Shown: positions 11,801-35,760, counted from the stretch's first letter. The stretch is 64,000 nt of DNA from Istiophorus platypterus (GCA_016859345.1 CM029131.1:13041884-13105883), one strand, 5' to 3'. Numbers and translations: made by a program. Notes: a model not told the origin generated them from the sequence alone.

Positions 11801-12945
11801 ATGATATGAAGAATGGCTTAAATTTTCATTGCAAGTTTTTGCAACTGAGTTTTCACAGCTTAAGAAAAAATTAAGTAATTTAAAATCAAAAATGTTAAAT
11901 AAAATAAAATAATAAAATCCAGTAGCTAATAGAAGGTGGAAGTTGGTAAAAGTTGATCACAGATGAAAACATTTATTTACGTTCACTTTCCTTGTTAAAT
12001 GAACTATTACACCATTTACTGTTAAAACTACTGTTCCTGCTGCTTGTTACTGTCTGTGCTAATAAAGTTTCCACCACTGACGCTGCAGCTGCTGCCTCTG
12101 TCTTCCTCACACAGGCCTGTTTCGCCCCTTGCTGGCCGACAGTTAAAACTACAGTTCAACTGCTGCACACGACTGATGGCATCCTCACAACCTCACCTGC
12201 CTGCAGCACAGACAGGTGAGAGAAACCTACGTATGTGGCACATGTTAACCTGTGATTGATCATTAGACTGATCAGTTCTACGCTGTTGGTAACTGATGAC
12301 AGCTGGAATATGATGTTTAGATCAGGTTTCACATAAAGCTGATATGATTCAGAGGATATGAATATGATGATAAGGATTAAAACTGTATCAAGTAATTTAG
12401 TAGATTTTGATGACTGACTCAATTTTAACTGACTGATTTTCCCAAGACAAAATACCAAACATCATCTAGGCAAGTCATCTCAAACTTTGAGACCTGGTGC
12501 TTTACTTTGTCGAACGTGATAATAAACAAAAGATGTGTGAACGTCACTGTGGGTTCTGTTGGGATCTAGATGAAGACAGAGCGAGACTTTGACGTTCTCC
12601 TCAGCAGCAGCAGAACATGGAGCTAATCCTCATCTACAGGGATTAACGATTAGCGTCTTCGCTGGGACCAGGGCAGCTTTCATGGCTTCACTGTCAGGGT
12701 TTCTGATTTACAGTAATCCGCCTGCTCTCTGATAGTCCGGTGGGTGTTAACGCTCCCACTTCATCCAGCTGGACACGTCTGAGTAGGCGCCATCACTACA
12801 GGGACAGCACACAGTGTTTACACACATACGCACATACTACATTTATACCTATTTAGCAGATAGACATAAGGTATGTTGACAGATCATCGCTAATAATATA
12901 CTTACATCTGTGTGGTTTGTCCCATTGCAGAGGTGATAGTAGTCG
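11801..12945. other. Intergenic spacer, no gene recognised
   Basis: Complex sequence without long frames. A short GCTGCTGC/CTGCAGC-rich stretch (12030-12100) gives small overlapping frames on both strands that show no domain. Confidence 0.55.
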
Positions 12946-12949
12946 TAAT

Positions 12950-13400
12950 AACCAGCAGCATTAGTACCTAGCAAAATAGTAGTAGTAGAGTAGTTTTACT
13001 AGTAGTTGTAGTTGTGTTTAGAGAATGTTGAAGAAGAGGTAGCACTAGTAGCAGGATAGTTAGTAGTAGAAGAGTAGTAGAGGAAACAGTGGCGGTGGTA
13101 GAAGTAGTAAGTGGTACCCACATTAATAAAAGCAATGATAGAGAAGTTGTAGTGGTAGTGGTATCAGTAGTTGTAGTAGTAGCAGTAGCAGTATTAGTAT
13201 TAGTGGCAATAGTACTAGTAGTAGCAGTGGTAAAGTATTGATTGTGTTAGTAGTACTAATAGTGGTAGTAGTAGTAGTAATAGCAATAGTACTAGTAGTG
13301 ATAGCAGTGGTACAGTAGTGGTAGTAGTAGTTTTAGGTGTAGTATCAGTTGCAGAATATGTAATAATAGTACAGGTAGTTGTAGGAGTAAGCATTAGTAC
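12950..13400. repeat. Imperfect (TAG)n array
   Basis: TAG/AGT triplets, strongly diverged between 12985 and 13150 and cleaner from 13150 to 13340. The right end (13330-13400) resembles words of the 37-bp minisatellite at 7711, such as ATCAGTTGCAG and AGGTAGTTGTAGGAG. Confidence 0.85.
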
Positions 13401-16400
13401 AGAGTTTTATATCGCTGGAAAATCTTTATTTGTTTCATAATGAATGTTTTTACAGTTTGTATTTTGTTGGAAATGCTTTTTGTTATTCAGAAATTGAAAT
13501 ATAGAGAACAAAACACTGAAGATCATGTGTTGTTTGGTGTCTTTTGACTGATATAGTCTGATATAATCATCAGTTTTTTTATTTTTTGGGGGTTTTCAGG
13601 TTATTAAGGTTTAACAAAAAAACTCTTTGTGTTCATAACTGATATCCTTTATTTTGTAAAGAAAGCCTTGATTTATGGTAAATGTGTCGTTATAAACTGA
13701 CTAACTCCAGATAACACTGAAACAAAACACGTCCGTTTCCTCATTCTGGAAAGTTGACATTGTAAAGAGGCCACATTTTCACCCAAAAAAACCAGGGATC
13801 TGCCGACGTTAGAAACTCCTGCAACAATCAAGCAAAGTGTAGAGTGGGGAGGTAACTGAAGTAGCTCCCAGCCGCCATTATTATGCAGTACAATTATCCA
13901 GGTCAAGTCAAAGGTTGTGTGGAACCGGATCCCTGCAGACACACAATATCTGTGAGAGGAAACACCACCGTACCATCACCGGCATCGTCCGGAGGGAGGA
14001 ACCCAAGAACCTCCGTGGTTCCGAAAGGACCAAAGCAAATTATAAGAAACGCACAAAACATAAATGCAGAAGGCTGAAAGTAATAAACCAGGTTGTAGAG
14101 GATAAAGAAAAACTAACTTTGATGTGTTTGTGTTTCTATTTTGGCTGAACAGAAAAACTCAGGACCTTGACAGAAAATCCCACAGAGAGGAGGAAGGTGA
14201 GGAAGACAGCACAGTCACAGGTGAAGTTCCTCTGCAGAAATATTGGAAACACCACAGCACTGGACAATAAGAAAACAAAAATAAAACAAACAAATAATAA
14301 ATAAAATCAACAGAGAAAGAGACCTGACTTTTTACTCAGGTTCACATTTGACTAGTTACTTAGCAAATTAAGATTTTACATATAAAACACAACATAAACT
14401 TGCTATGAGAATTTGATGCACCTCAGGTGAATAAATCAGGTAAAACAAGCCAAATACAACAGAAAAAAATACTAAAATAATTTAAAATAAGTAAAAATAA
14501 AATAAATTAATTAAAATGAATACATCAGAAATACCAATCAATTGATATGATTTATACCATAATTTATAACCCTCACAGGCAGTGTTAGTGGCTTTATTCA
14601 CCAATGATACTTTAACCAAAGAAGCATTTCCAATGTAAGATTTGTAATCAAGTCTGTAAATTTCTGATATTTCCACTTCTGCTCTCGATGCACACGAAGA
14701 CGTTTAAGGCTGGATTTTCTAAATAAGTAACGTACAAATAAATAATTAATATCTTGAGAAAATCACAAGTTTTTGAGGTAAAATGTGAATCAGACACGAG
14801 GAGTCAATTCTCTGCATCGTCCCTCGGGGCCTTTGAGGGCTGAAGAAATCTGACTCAGCTAAAAGCTAAAAAGCCAAACAGATCTCAGGCTAAAGGAGCC
14901 ACGGGACAAACCGGTTCTCCGAGCTCTGTCTCCTAAGAGGCAGCAGCGGCAGAGAGTGGTTTATCCGAGCCAGGGATTTGGATGGCATTAGTGTAATCTT
15001 TCTCTCTGTGACCAACGGGTCCGCTCATCGTCTTTCCAATTCATCTCCGCCTCATCCTGCAGATGAGAACAAGTAAAGGCACATCTGGGCAGCAGCTCAC
15101 TCCTGATATCTGTCAGTTAAGAGTCAGAACTTCAGATTCTCCCTGTAATGCCTTCAATCTGAATTTTAAAGGTTTTCTACCAGGGAATCGTTGTGTAGCT
15201 GTTTTTTTCCTCTTTGGTTTCAGGTGGATTCTTTTGTCCTAATCAATCATTCTCATCTCTCTTATTCATATGTGAGTTTTTTATATGTGATACATTTACA
15301 CATCTGTCCTTTATTAGATTTTTGGGTTTGCCCAGAGGAGCAGGCCCTGACCTTTGACCTCTGTGGCACCGGTTACTATCCGTGCTGTAGGATCTGGGAG
15401 CCACTGTCTCTTTTAAGCCACAGGTGTCTAAACTAAAGCCCCAGAATTTAAGTTTTTTACTCCTTCACACATTTTCTGCAGCTCAACTCTGATCTACAAA
15501 TAAAAAATCATCCGGCGTGACATCTTGGATCAAACTGAACATCAAAAACCAAAGAAAAGATGAAAATCTGTGTGAACGTTTTCAACATGTATGTAGGGAG
15601 ACAGGGAAATGATCAAGATACTGGTCAAGGCCCATAGAGAAGGTTTTTCACTTTGTATAAAAATTTAAATGTAAAATACGTCCTAAGAGCTAACAAGATC
15701 TCAACAAACTAAACTTGCATATCTAATGAATTACAAATTAATCGAGCTGTCATTTCTTCTTTTTATTTCATTGCAGAAAAATTTAATTAAAGGCTTTATT
15801 TAGTTTGACATATTGGTGCAAACTCTTTTACACTGTATGACAGCACACTGGAAGCAAAAATGACTCCATCAAACAATAACAGGACCAATAGATGCAGAGA
15901 AATCAAATATAACAACAATATCACACTAGAAATATCATTTTTTAAAAAGCATGCTCAATAAATACAAAATTAAATGTATGGTAGTTTAGATAATAGTGCT
16001 TGAATAGGAGGAAAAGTATGTAATAACATGTAGTCTAATATAAATTATAATATAAATATATTAGATTGTACATGAATAGTCTGGGGTTTTATTTGTTAAA
16101 TAAAGTCCATTATTACATAGAACTTCAGGACAAACCACATGTTTTTAAATCATGTTTGTCAATGAAGAACAAAGCTGCAACTGTTAGTAATAAAATATTT
16201 AAATGCATGTCAAGCACATTGATATCTAAATGGTTGCACACCAGCTTTAAAAAAACAAACATGTATACACATGACACAATAATGAAATTTCATTTGAACA
16301 GGATTTTTTTTGCTTTTTTCTTTTAATTATTTGAAAAATTGAGAGATTTTTTCCTCTTGATTTAAAAAGCCACTTCTTTCTTAAGACACTCAACCTGATC

Positions 16401-16540
16401 AAAACAATATTAGACAGAGAGAATCCATAAATAAACCTGGGAGCCACCTGGGGATAAACACCCTGCGCCTGCAATCAATCAAATCCACCCAGACTTTCTA
16501 ATTCTGCACTCTGTGGCCCAGTTTGGCTCCAATCTCTTAA
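13401..16540. other. Intergenic spacer, no gene recognised
   Basis: Mainly AT-rich. The segment at 14800-15090 is GC-richer and complex, and could be a conserved noncoding element. The frames here are short and unrecognised. Confidence 0.5.
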
Positions 16541-16599
16541 ACCTCCCCTTGCCTCTCATAACCCCCCTCCCCTCCCTCAGCACGACCACGGCGCTGCCT

Positions 16600-16784
16600 G
16601 GTGAATAATTGACGACCCCCTCCCCTCTCCCTCCCCCCTCCTCTCCTTGCTGTGTCTCTTTCCATCACTCTGTCTTTGTGGCGTCGCTCGTCGGCTTTTC
16701 CAGGCAGAGACAATCCGCCTTCACTTGCCTCCATCATGTCCAGTTTCCACCTGCTGCTGGCTGCACATTGAAGACCTTCAGCAG
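16600..16784 (+). other. Candidate 5' untranslated exon of the LRR gene
   Basis: A pyrimidine-rich stretch (about 16540-16680) is followed by complex sequence ending in TTCAGCAG|GTAAAC, a strong splice donor with GT at 16785-16786. A clean acceptor lies upstream of the LRR start codon at 18001-18002, so a leader exon ending here would make a 1.2-kb intron. The only ATG near the end of the exon (16736) opens a 12-codon frame ending in TGA. The link is inference; other upstream donors are possible. Confidence 0.25.
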
Positions 16785-18017
16785 GTAAACGGGCGGAAAC
16801 ACGGGAGCAGCTGTTTAGAATTTTATCTGTTTACATCTTCTACTTTTTTTCAGGACTTTTCAGCTGCTGTTTGACTCTTTAAATCCCACAAGGAAGCAGC
16901 AGACATCGCTCTTTTCTCTCCTCTCCTTCTTTCTTCATTTGCTACGAAATGGAAAAATATTATGATGTAGATTTTGTAAAATTTAAAACATAATGTTTGA
17001 TAAAACCTTGCAGTTCATCAGAATTGGTGCCTTTGGTGCTTTAGAAAACCATTTAACCGTTTAACATCTATCCTCTGTTTGGACATCCCCCAACGAGAAT
17101 AAAAGGATTATTTCCAAACGCGAAACTCTCGAGATAAATTTTGGTTTAAAGGTTGGGAACGCATTTTATAGCAATGTACTCAAAAGTACTTGAAAGTAAC
17201 ATTTCTCTAAAGTACCAAAATGTTTGTATATCTGCTTGAAACCTCTCCACATCCTGAGCTTAAAAGAGGTTTCTGGAACTATTTTCACACTGAAAAGATG
17301 ATCTGCTGTGTTTTTCTAAATTTATGACCTATGTGTAATAAAACTGAACTCTACAAAGTTAGAAACAACTAACAAATCATATATTTGCTGTACAAGGTGT
17401 ATTTTTTTCTAGATTGCTTTACCTCTTCAGGCCTCTAAAAACTATCAAATTGAACCAATCGCTCCCTGATTATACAGCTTGTATTTAGACAAGATTGTGT
17501 GTTGAAATGGTGGGAAACCACTGTTAAAGAAGAGAAATAGTCTTTGTAAATTTACATAAAGTTTCTCTAATGCCTCTTTTTCCTTGAACACAAACATAAA
17601 CAGGCAGGTCTGAGTAGAGATCCACCAGACTTTTTAGTAAAACCAGATGAAGCTAAATCCTGGATTAAAACACCTTTTTCTATCATGTAATTCTGTGCAG
17701 CTGATGTGAGCTGTGATGTGGAAACTGTGAGTCTTTCTACTTAATTGCTTGGGGAGGTTTGGCGGCTTTGATCATCAACATATTACAGGACGGAACAATT
17801 TTTTACTTGAAAAATTATACAATGGCCAGTGAAGTGTTTGGTCCTGAAGATATTTTCTTAAAGAATGTGAAAAAGTGATAAAAACTGTAAAAGGTGAAGA
17901 AATCTTTTCTGCTCATTTGGCAGGTGTTCAGGCAATGATCAGAGGTAAAAACCCTCATTAAACTTTGACTGAATGTTAACATCCTCTGCGGTGGTCTTTC
18001 AGAACGCCGGTGGAGCC
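16785..18017 (+). other. Probable intron and splice acceptor before the LRR coding exon
   Basis: AT-rich sequence with no coding frame. It ends in GCGGTGGTCTTTCAG, whose AG is at 18001-18002, followed by 15 untranslated bases and the start codon. A CAATGTACTCAAAAGTACTTGAAAG stretch near 17174 may be a fragment of a fish element of the AAGTACTT type. Confidence 0.4.
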
Positions 18018-19085
18018 ATGAAAGGGTTGGTGTTGCTCCTGCTGGTGGTGACGGAGGCGTCCTCCAGGCTTCGGAGCAGCTGGTGCGAGCAGGGCTGCGA
18101 CTGCCGAGGAGACCTAAAGTTCACCATCTGCTCACGGGCTCTCTTCACCCAGCTGCCCGGCAGGGTCACCCCCAGCACCGAGCTGCTGGACCTGTCCGAC
18201 AACCACATCTCCATCATCCCCGAACGCTCCTTCAGCAAGAACCGCAAACTCCGCGTCCTCCTGCTGCAGAACAACAACATCAGCATGGTGGAGGACGGCG
18301 GCTTTTCCCAGCTGGAGTTCCTGCAGAAGCTGGACCTGAGCTGGAACCGGATCTCCGCCCTGACGGAGGGTTTCTCCATCGGCCTGGCTCAGCTGCGGGA
18401 GCTGCAGCTGGCCCACAACCACCTGACGAGCCTGGACAGCCTGAGCTTCCTTCACCTGGACAGCCTCCAGAGGTTGAACCTGACCAGCAACGCCATCCAC
18501 GCCATCCAGACCAGGTCCTTCTCCTCCATGAGCGCCCTGCGGCAGCTCCACCTGGAGGACAACCAGCTGACGTCCCTGCGCAGCGGCATCTTCTCCATGC
18601 TGCGCTCCCTAGAGGTCCTCAACCTGGCCGGGAACCACATCGGCGAGATGGAGATCTCCGTCTTCAAGCCGCTCGTCAGCATGACCCTACTCAACCTGGC
18701 CGACAACCAGCTGTCCAGGATCTCCTTCAAGACGTTCCTGAGCATCCACACCTACAGCACCCACATCCTGCTGGAGGGGAACCCGTGGAACTGTGACTGC
18801 GACCTGCAGAGGCTCTTCCGGAAGCTGCGCAGCATCCAGAGGCTCTTCCTGGACGACTACTACAACCTGACCTGCAAGGCGCCTCCTGTCCTCCAGGACT
18901 ACCGGCTGATGGACGTGGACACGGAGCTGTGCATCGCCGAGACAGTCACCGTGCTCATCATCACCGTGACCGTTGTGATCACCGTGCTGGCTGCCATGCT
19001 GATGGGCGAGAGGAAGAGGAAGCAGAAGAAGAAGGGGAAGCACTGGACGCAGCAAGCAGAGCTGTCAGACGAGTCAGACTATTGA
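18018..19085 (+). CDS. Leucine-rich-repeat type I transmembrane protein
   Basis: A 355-residue protein in one exon. Residues 1-16 look like a signal peptide (MKGLVLLLLVVTEASS). A cysteine-rich N-terminal LRR cap follows (C23, C27, C29, C38). About eight tandem LRRs of 24 residues run from about 54 to 250 with the LxxLxLxxNxI pattern. A C-terminal cap begins at NPWNCDCDL and its remaining cysteines lie in NLTCKAP and TELC. One membrane helix (about 308-330, TVTVLIITVTVVITVLAAML) leads to a short, strongly basic tail (ERKRKQKKKGKHW) ending SDESDY. Extracellular LRR proteins of this plan usually act in cell adhesion or ligand and co-receptor binding; the ligand here is unknown. I chose the start at 18018, not the in-frame ATG at 17973, because the latter lies upstream of the splice acceptor at 18001-18002. 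The 18018 ATG has a purine at -3 and begins a signal peptide. The architecture resembles LRTM/LRRC/TPBG-like proteins, but I cannot assign the orthologue. Confidence 0.93.
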   Translation: MKGLVLLLLVVTEASSRLRSSWCEQGCDCRGDLKFTICSRALFTQLPGRVTPSTELLDLSDNHISIIPERSFSKNRKLRVLLLQNNNISMVEDGGFSQLEFLQKLDLSWNRISALTEGFSIGLAQLRELQLAHNHLTSLDSLSFLHLDSLQRLNLTSNAIHAIQTRSFSSMSALRQLHLEDNQLTSLRSGIFSMLRSLEVLNLAGNHIGEMEISVFKPLVSMTLLNLADNQLSRISFKTFLSIHTYSTHILLEGNPWNCDCDLQRLFRKLRSIQRLFLDDYYNLTCKAPPVLQDYRLMDVDTELCIAETVTVLIITVTVVITVLAAMLMGERKRKQKKKGKHWTQQAELSDESDY

Positions 19086-19435
19086 CACCTCCTCCTCCTC
19101 TTCTGTCCTCGCCTGAAAAACAAATGTAGCTCAGTTCACTTTCTTCCCGTCCTTTTTTTTTCTTCTTTTTTCAGGGAGGCAGTGTTTTTGTGTAAATCCC
19201 ACAAAAACATCTGGAACGCCTGGAAAGAGATTTTGGATTCTGCGGTTCATTTTGTCGGGTGTTTGCTGGAAGGATTTTCCATCTGCTTTGCACCGGAAAG
19301 CCTAGAAAGCTTTTCTGTCAAACACACATCTGCCTCACAACAAACATACTTTACTTTTCCTGAATTACATTATATATTTATGAAGTTTCTCCCCTAATTT
19401 GACGGGTTCTCTAATAAAAAAAATGTTTATTTTCT
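19086..19435 (+). other. 3' untranslated region of the LRR gene
   Basis: Sequence after the TGA stop is T-rich and noncoding, up to a polyadenylation signal. The small + frame at 19182-19397 has no domain and is taken as untranslated. Confidence 0.55.
19413..19418 (+). terminator. Polyadenylation signal AATAAA of the LRR gene
   Basis: A canonical AATAAA in CTCTAATAAAAAAAATG, about 330 bases after the stop codon, followed by T-rich and GTG-containing sequence as expected for a cleavage region. No earlier AATAAA lies in the 3' untranslated sequence. Confidence 0.6.
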
Positions 19436-20700
19436 CATGTGAAACAAATTATTTTTTATGTGAATGGATGTGATGAAGTTGAAGCAGCAGTCATGTGCTT
19501 TTAATGTTTCCTTATGTGACTCTTAATTTTGTAAAACTTTAAACTGGATCTTGTGACATCTGATTGTATAAAGTTTCTCATTTAAGACAAACATTTGTCC
19601 ACGTTCTCATATTTTTTTTCAGTAGATCAAGATGAAGAAACACTTGAGCTGTCTCCATCCACGGGATATTTACATCTACAGCGATCCCTGCAGGTAGAAA
19701 AGACACATTGCACCGAAAATCATTTTATTGATGTTTGACTTCATTTTCTGCCGGAACCAGATGAGCGCGGTTTTGTTTCCTTATGAAAGTTTCCCAGGAA
19801 CTTCTCTCGTCTTTGTTATATGTCACTCGACTCATTTGACGCGTTGAAACGTTGAAATTAACATAGATTAGAATCAAGTGCAGGTTTTCTGTACATACTA
19901 AATGTAGGGAAATTATACTAATACTGCACTCTCTGTTCTTTAATTCATTCAATTTTCATATCTATCCTGTAATATGGGGTTTTTACAGTCTACTCAGGCC
20001 CAGTTAGACTGTTGAGCTTGTGCAGTGTGTGTTTAAGTTGGATAAGTGGCTTGTTTGTGTGTTTTCACTGTTCTCACTGTGATTAATGGAAGTTTCCCCT
20101 TCAATTGACACACTGGAGACGTTCAGGCGGAGTCACGTCACTGCAATTACCGCAGAAAATTACCGGACACAGACAAAGTAAGAGCACTACAAAATACGGT
20201 TGAAATTTTGCTGCAAAAAACATCGAATTTAGTACTGTAGTACTATTTTTTCTGATATAGGTTATTTATAAAGCCCGTGTGAAATTACCAGAGCCGAAAG
20301 AGTCAGATCCAGATGCTTTGTTTTACTTTAACAACAGTCAAAAACCCAAACTAATTCATTATCATTGAGGTTAAACGACAATCTGAATTTTTAAAATATT
20401 TTGCCTTTAAAAATTGTGTAGATCAATAGTCCATTAATAAATTAACCATGAATTGATTTTTTTCATGATCAATTTATTTATTTCCTAGATGTATGCAGTG
20501 CATTGCTTTACATACACAGGAGATTTAAGAGGATAAAACTTTATATTGATAGACAGAATAATAATAATATGACAGCCTAGACTAACGATATTTTATTTTA
20601 AATGGTATCAAAATCTGTTGATTCTATATAATTATGTTTTTGAATTATTTTAAAGCTCACATTTACCGGGGATCGTCTTGAGGAATAATTTCTTTTCATT
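19436..20700. other. Spacer between the LRR gene and mfsd6
   Basis: AT-rich, with no recognisable gene or repeat array. Confidence 0.6.
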
Positions 20701-20719
20701 AAAACGAGTCTAGGACACG

Positions 20720-21058
20720 TTTGTTTTATAATCTGATCCGGTCCGAGCGCAGCGGCGGGTTTTGTTTTGAAGGCGCGGCCGGATGCTGCCGCGTCGCTTG
20801 ACGGCAGCTTCGCGACAGGTGCGAGCTGCGGTGCGACGAGCCGCCGTCGCCCCGTTGTTCTCCACCGAGACGCGGAGCCGGAGACGCGGAGCCGGAGACG
20901 TTAACGCCGGAGCTCCCGCCTTAAAACTCACACCTTACCGCCGATTAAAAACCTTCATAAACATGAGCCGTTCTCTGTGAAACAATGTCCGACCGAAGAA
21001 AGAAATATTCATCTGAAACTGCGCAGTCATAGTTTAATGGGAGCGGTTACCTGAGCAG
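20720..21058 (+). promoter_or_regulatory. mfsd6: CpG-rich promoter and probable 5' untranslated exon of mfsd6
   Basis: A sharp CpG-rich island (about 20740-20905) sits in AT-rich DNA and includes a 14-base direct repeat GAGACGCGGAGCCG (20867-20880 and 20881-20894, with a partial third copy). Downstream, CTGAGCAG|GTGAGA at 21051-21064 is a near-consensus splice donor. It pairs with the acceptor at 22294-22295 just before the mfsd6 start codon. A TATA-less CpG promoter with a noncoding first exon is usual for broadly expressed vertebrate genes. The transcription start cannot be placed, and an alternative donor exists at 20819. Confidence 0.5.
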
Positions 21059-22295
21059 GTGAGAAGAGGAACCGGCTTCCTGTTTGAATTTTGTGTTTTA
21101 TTTTCCACTTGTTTTTATTCTAATGTGTTTTAACCGTTTAATTGAGGGGACGTGAGCATGAACGAAGCTGTGACGTGTGGGAGTCGTTTCCGGTTTATTT
21201 TGACCAGTAACGACATTTTCCTTAAATTCACACTTAGATTCGCGGAGTTTTGCGCATTTTACATGTGAAATATACCGAAGCTTTATCCAAGTTATCGGAT
21301 ACTTCCGCATGAGACCGTCGGTGACCGTCTGTGACGGATGGACGGTTTTCCAAACCGGGGTCCGTGGCCCTCCAGTGGTCTTCGGACGAACAGGTTCCTG
21401 TATTGATCAGTGTCGTACATTTCATCAGTTATTCAAGTCCCCCCGACGTAGTAATGTGTCTCAAAATGGGGTCCGTGGACCTCCAGAGACCTCAGGTCCA
21501 ACTCCATCCATGCCACCTCAGACCAAAAACGACTTGTCAGACCTGGACTAGAATGACAGACGGACTCCAGGCTGTTTAAAGCACAGTTACCGCTTGGTGA
21601 AACCTTTTTTCTATTATTGGCATCATTTTTTGTATTATTTTGTTCGTTTTTTGTGCATTCATGCTTCAGAGTTGTGTGATATCCCATCATTCTATTTCAT
21701 AGGGTAAAAATAACTTGTGCTTTTCTTTATGAAAGAAGAAGAGGAGATAATTAAATAAATATTAGTGTCCTGAATCAAACGGCTGATTTTTATTTATTTG
21801 TTTTTTTTAAATAGAGTCATCAGTGGACCATGGATCGATCAATTCAAAGATCGATTATCGATTAAACCCCGATATGTCTTTTCATCATTCCTCTCCATAA
21901 AGTAGCAGCTGAAGGACTTTGTGTGTTGTATTTAAAGCTGCTCCTCTTAAGACAGGGCTGTTTATATTAGCACGAACTGTTTGATTAAAACCAGAATGAG
22001 ACAGCGACTGATGCTGGAAAATCTCCAGACCTTTTTTTATGTATATAGTCAGAGCGAGTAACGCGTAGCGAATCACTGGAAGATGTTTGCTCACACAACA
22101 GCACCAGGGTCTATTTCCAAACATGGCTGAGGACCATAAAATCATGTTCGGTTCTTCCAGCCAAACGTGATTATGTTTAGCAGAGCAGGCTAACGCCGCC
22201 AGCTAAACTCAGGATCATTTGTTTACCGACCGTTGGCGGCGGCACTGCTGCCGCTTCCCTGCAGCTGCTCTCACCCTCATTTCCTTATCTTCCAG
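21059..22295 (+). other. mfsd6: Probable first intron of mfsd6 (in 5' untranslated region)
   Basis: Starts GTGAGA and ends TTCCTTATCTTCCAG. It carries two copies of GGGGTCCGTGG (21357 and 21468), each followed by a CCTCCAG word. No coding frame is recognised. Confidence 0.45.
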
Positions 22296-22298
22296 ATA

Positions 22299-33645
<11,347 letters not shown>

Positions 33646-34355
33646 CTTTCTGTTTAGAAAACCTATCTAATTGCACACACTGAGCTTTAAAGACAGTGTG
33701 GTTTATTACTGTTAAAAAAAAAAAATCCTAATAACCACCTCAATAAGCCACTTAGTTTCAAATTCAATCCTGGAATTGTATTACAAACTTCTTTTCTACT
33801 GGTGGAGTGTGAAGGGGGAGTGTAAATAATGTGCCTCTTGAGAGCTGCTTGTTAACTTTATTTATAAAAGGGAAAAAAAGGAAGGGAATCTGTCAAAATG
33901 GTGATTTAATTCCACCGTTTTATTCCACATTAATGTACAGCATTTAAAGTGGCGACAGCCGCTATTACAAACTAACGACCACGTGAAAATAACAAACTGA
34001 ATGAGCGTTAACCTTAGACATGAGTGACGATGTTTCAGAAGGTTTTAAACTGCAGGAGTTATTGTTCACGCAGAGGTTCCCTCGATCCTTCAGTCAAATG
34101 CTGCTGCAACAGCAGCTTGGACAAGCGTCGACTTTTATTTCATGTATTTATTTTATTTTTAATAACATGAACAAATCACATCATTCAGGATTTCTGTTGT
34201 TCTCGCTGCCAGACCCTCAAACTTTTCACACTTTGGTCGGCATGATCACGGAACTGGTGTTTAATTACATTCAGTCTTTCATTTTAACCTGCAGAAACCC
34301 TGCTAGTTCATCCCATCAGTGTATTTTTTACGCTCAATCATGTTTCTTTTTTTTT
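33646..34355 (+). other. mfsd6: mfsd6 3' untranslated region, proximal part
   Basis: AT-rich sequence after the stop codon. I see no AATAAA between the stop and about 37677, so the transcript may end at a variant signal (for example ATTAAA at 34897-34902) or run through the duplicated segment. Confidence 0.4.
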
Positions 34356-35757
34356 CCTGGCAGTTCTGTCCGGCCCGTGGCCCAGGAGTTGGGAACCTCT
34401 GTGAAACTTAAAAAAACAAAACAGTATTTTTGCCAATTCTTTGTCTGATTCTTTAGATGAGTTTCATCTATTTCTGTTTCCGGTGCAGTTTTACATGACA
34501 GGACATTGAGGAAAATTGGGAAGTCGTCACAGCCTTTGTGTCAGGTCTCAGACTCAGCAGAGGAGGAACCCGCCATCTGAGGTGGACGTTTGATTTCTGT
34601 GTATATATATGAAAAAGTGCCTCTTTTAAACCTACTGTAAGGACTCTCAACCATCACTGTTGTTCCTAACTTATTATTGCATGATGTCAAGCAGGGATCC
34701 CTTTACTGTCTAGAGACACTGAGGGTTTTTTAAAGGTGGATTCTGCTGTTTTGTTTTTTGTTTGTTTTTTTAATTGAAACTGACACTATATCTGCCTTCT
34801 TCTATTCTGATTTTCATGCCAAACAGTTCCAAGTATTCAGTGTTTTAGTGGGAAAGCCTGAGGGATGGAGAAGCTGTGTTAACTGTAATATGGACGATTA
34901 AAGGAGATTTTTGGGGACAAAGAGCAAAGAAAATGAAAGATGTCAAAGCCTGTTTTTCTTTCTCTGTGACGGAGCCAGTATCACAATATCAGCCCTTTAA
35001 TAAGCTGTCAGTGTGATCTCAATCATATTGGTAAAAAATATTAAATCTACGTTGTGTCTGTAAGTAGCACAAATCTGTGCTGTTATAAATCGTAGCTTTA
35101 TATCTGTGTTTGTGTTATGACTATACTAGCAATAATTTCATAATTGTATGATTATTGTTTCAATTCATCTTTATTTCTGTTGATTGTCAGAGTTAATGAT
35201 GGATCCAAAAACATCTTCAAATTGTCTGTTGTTGGCCAAAAAAAACCTAAAGTGTTGAATTGAAAGTGTTATGAACACAGTGGCATTTAGTGAGTTACCC
35301 AGGGAGGGGCAAACTCCCATCTGCTGAGGAAGACTGTGTATGTGGTTGAAACCTTAGGAAAAAAGTGGTGAGTTGACCTTGAGTTAAGATTTCTTTTGAA
35401 TGGGGGGGGGGCTGCTGTTTCCAAGGTCAAGAATAATTTTGAGGTTCAAAGGTGGGGAATATTTAACCTGGAAATACTTGTTGACAAAACAGATTTTTCC
35501 ACAGGATCCATTTAGTGACAGTTCCTGAGCTTTCAGTCCTGTCGCGTGAGCCCCCCCCAAGATGGATCCGATGCAGGAAGACCATGAGATCGGGATGGAG
35601 ACCATCTGGTCACCTCGTGCTTCAAGTGCCCAGAAAGTGTCAGCTGTTGTACTGACATGTAAGTATGATAGTATGTAAAATACTTCTACATTACTACGAC
35701 TCTGACAAAAATTGTACTTTTTGTTCCAAGTAAAAGTCACGTATTCAGATTTTTTTT

Positions 35758-35759
<2 letters not shown>
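34356..35759. repeat. Tandem duplication, copy A (about 1.4 kb)
   Basis: Runs from CCTGGCAGTTCTGTCC to the CACGTATTCAGATTTT edge and is repeated almost base for base at 35826-37239. Both ends of the unit lie in T runs. It may form part of the mfsd6 3' untranslated region. No coding content. Confidence 0.95.

Positions 35760-35760
<1 letters not shown>

Noticed and set aside
17973..18017. Upstream in-frame ATG of the LRR gene
   Set aside because: It lies before the splice acceptor at 18001-18002 and would bury the signal peptide behind 15 residues.
18083..18796. 237-residue + frame within the LRR gene, plus antisense frames at 17999-18751
   Set aside because: Shadow frames of the GC-rich LRR coding sequence; the real frame has all domains.
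22233..22298. Upstream in-frame ATG of mfsd6
   Set aside because: It lies before the acceptor TTCCAG at 22295, and the family start MPADDKVAIL fits the ATG at 22299.
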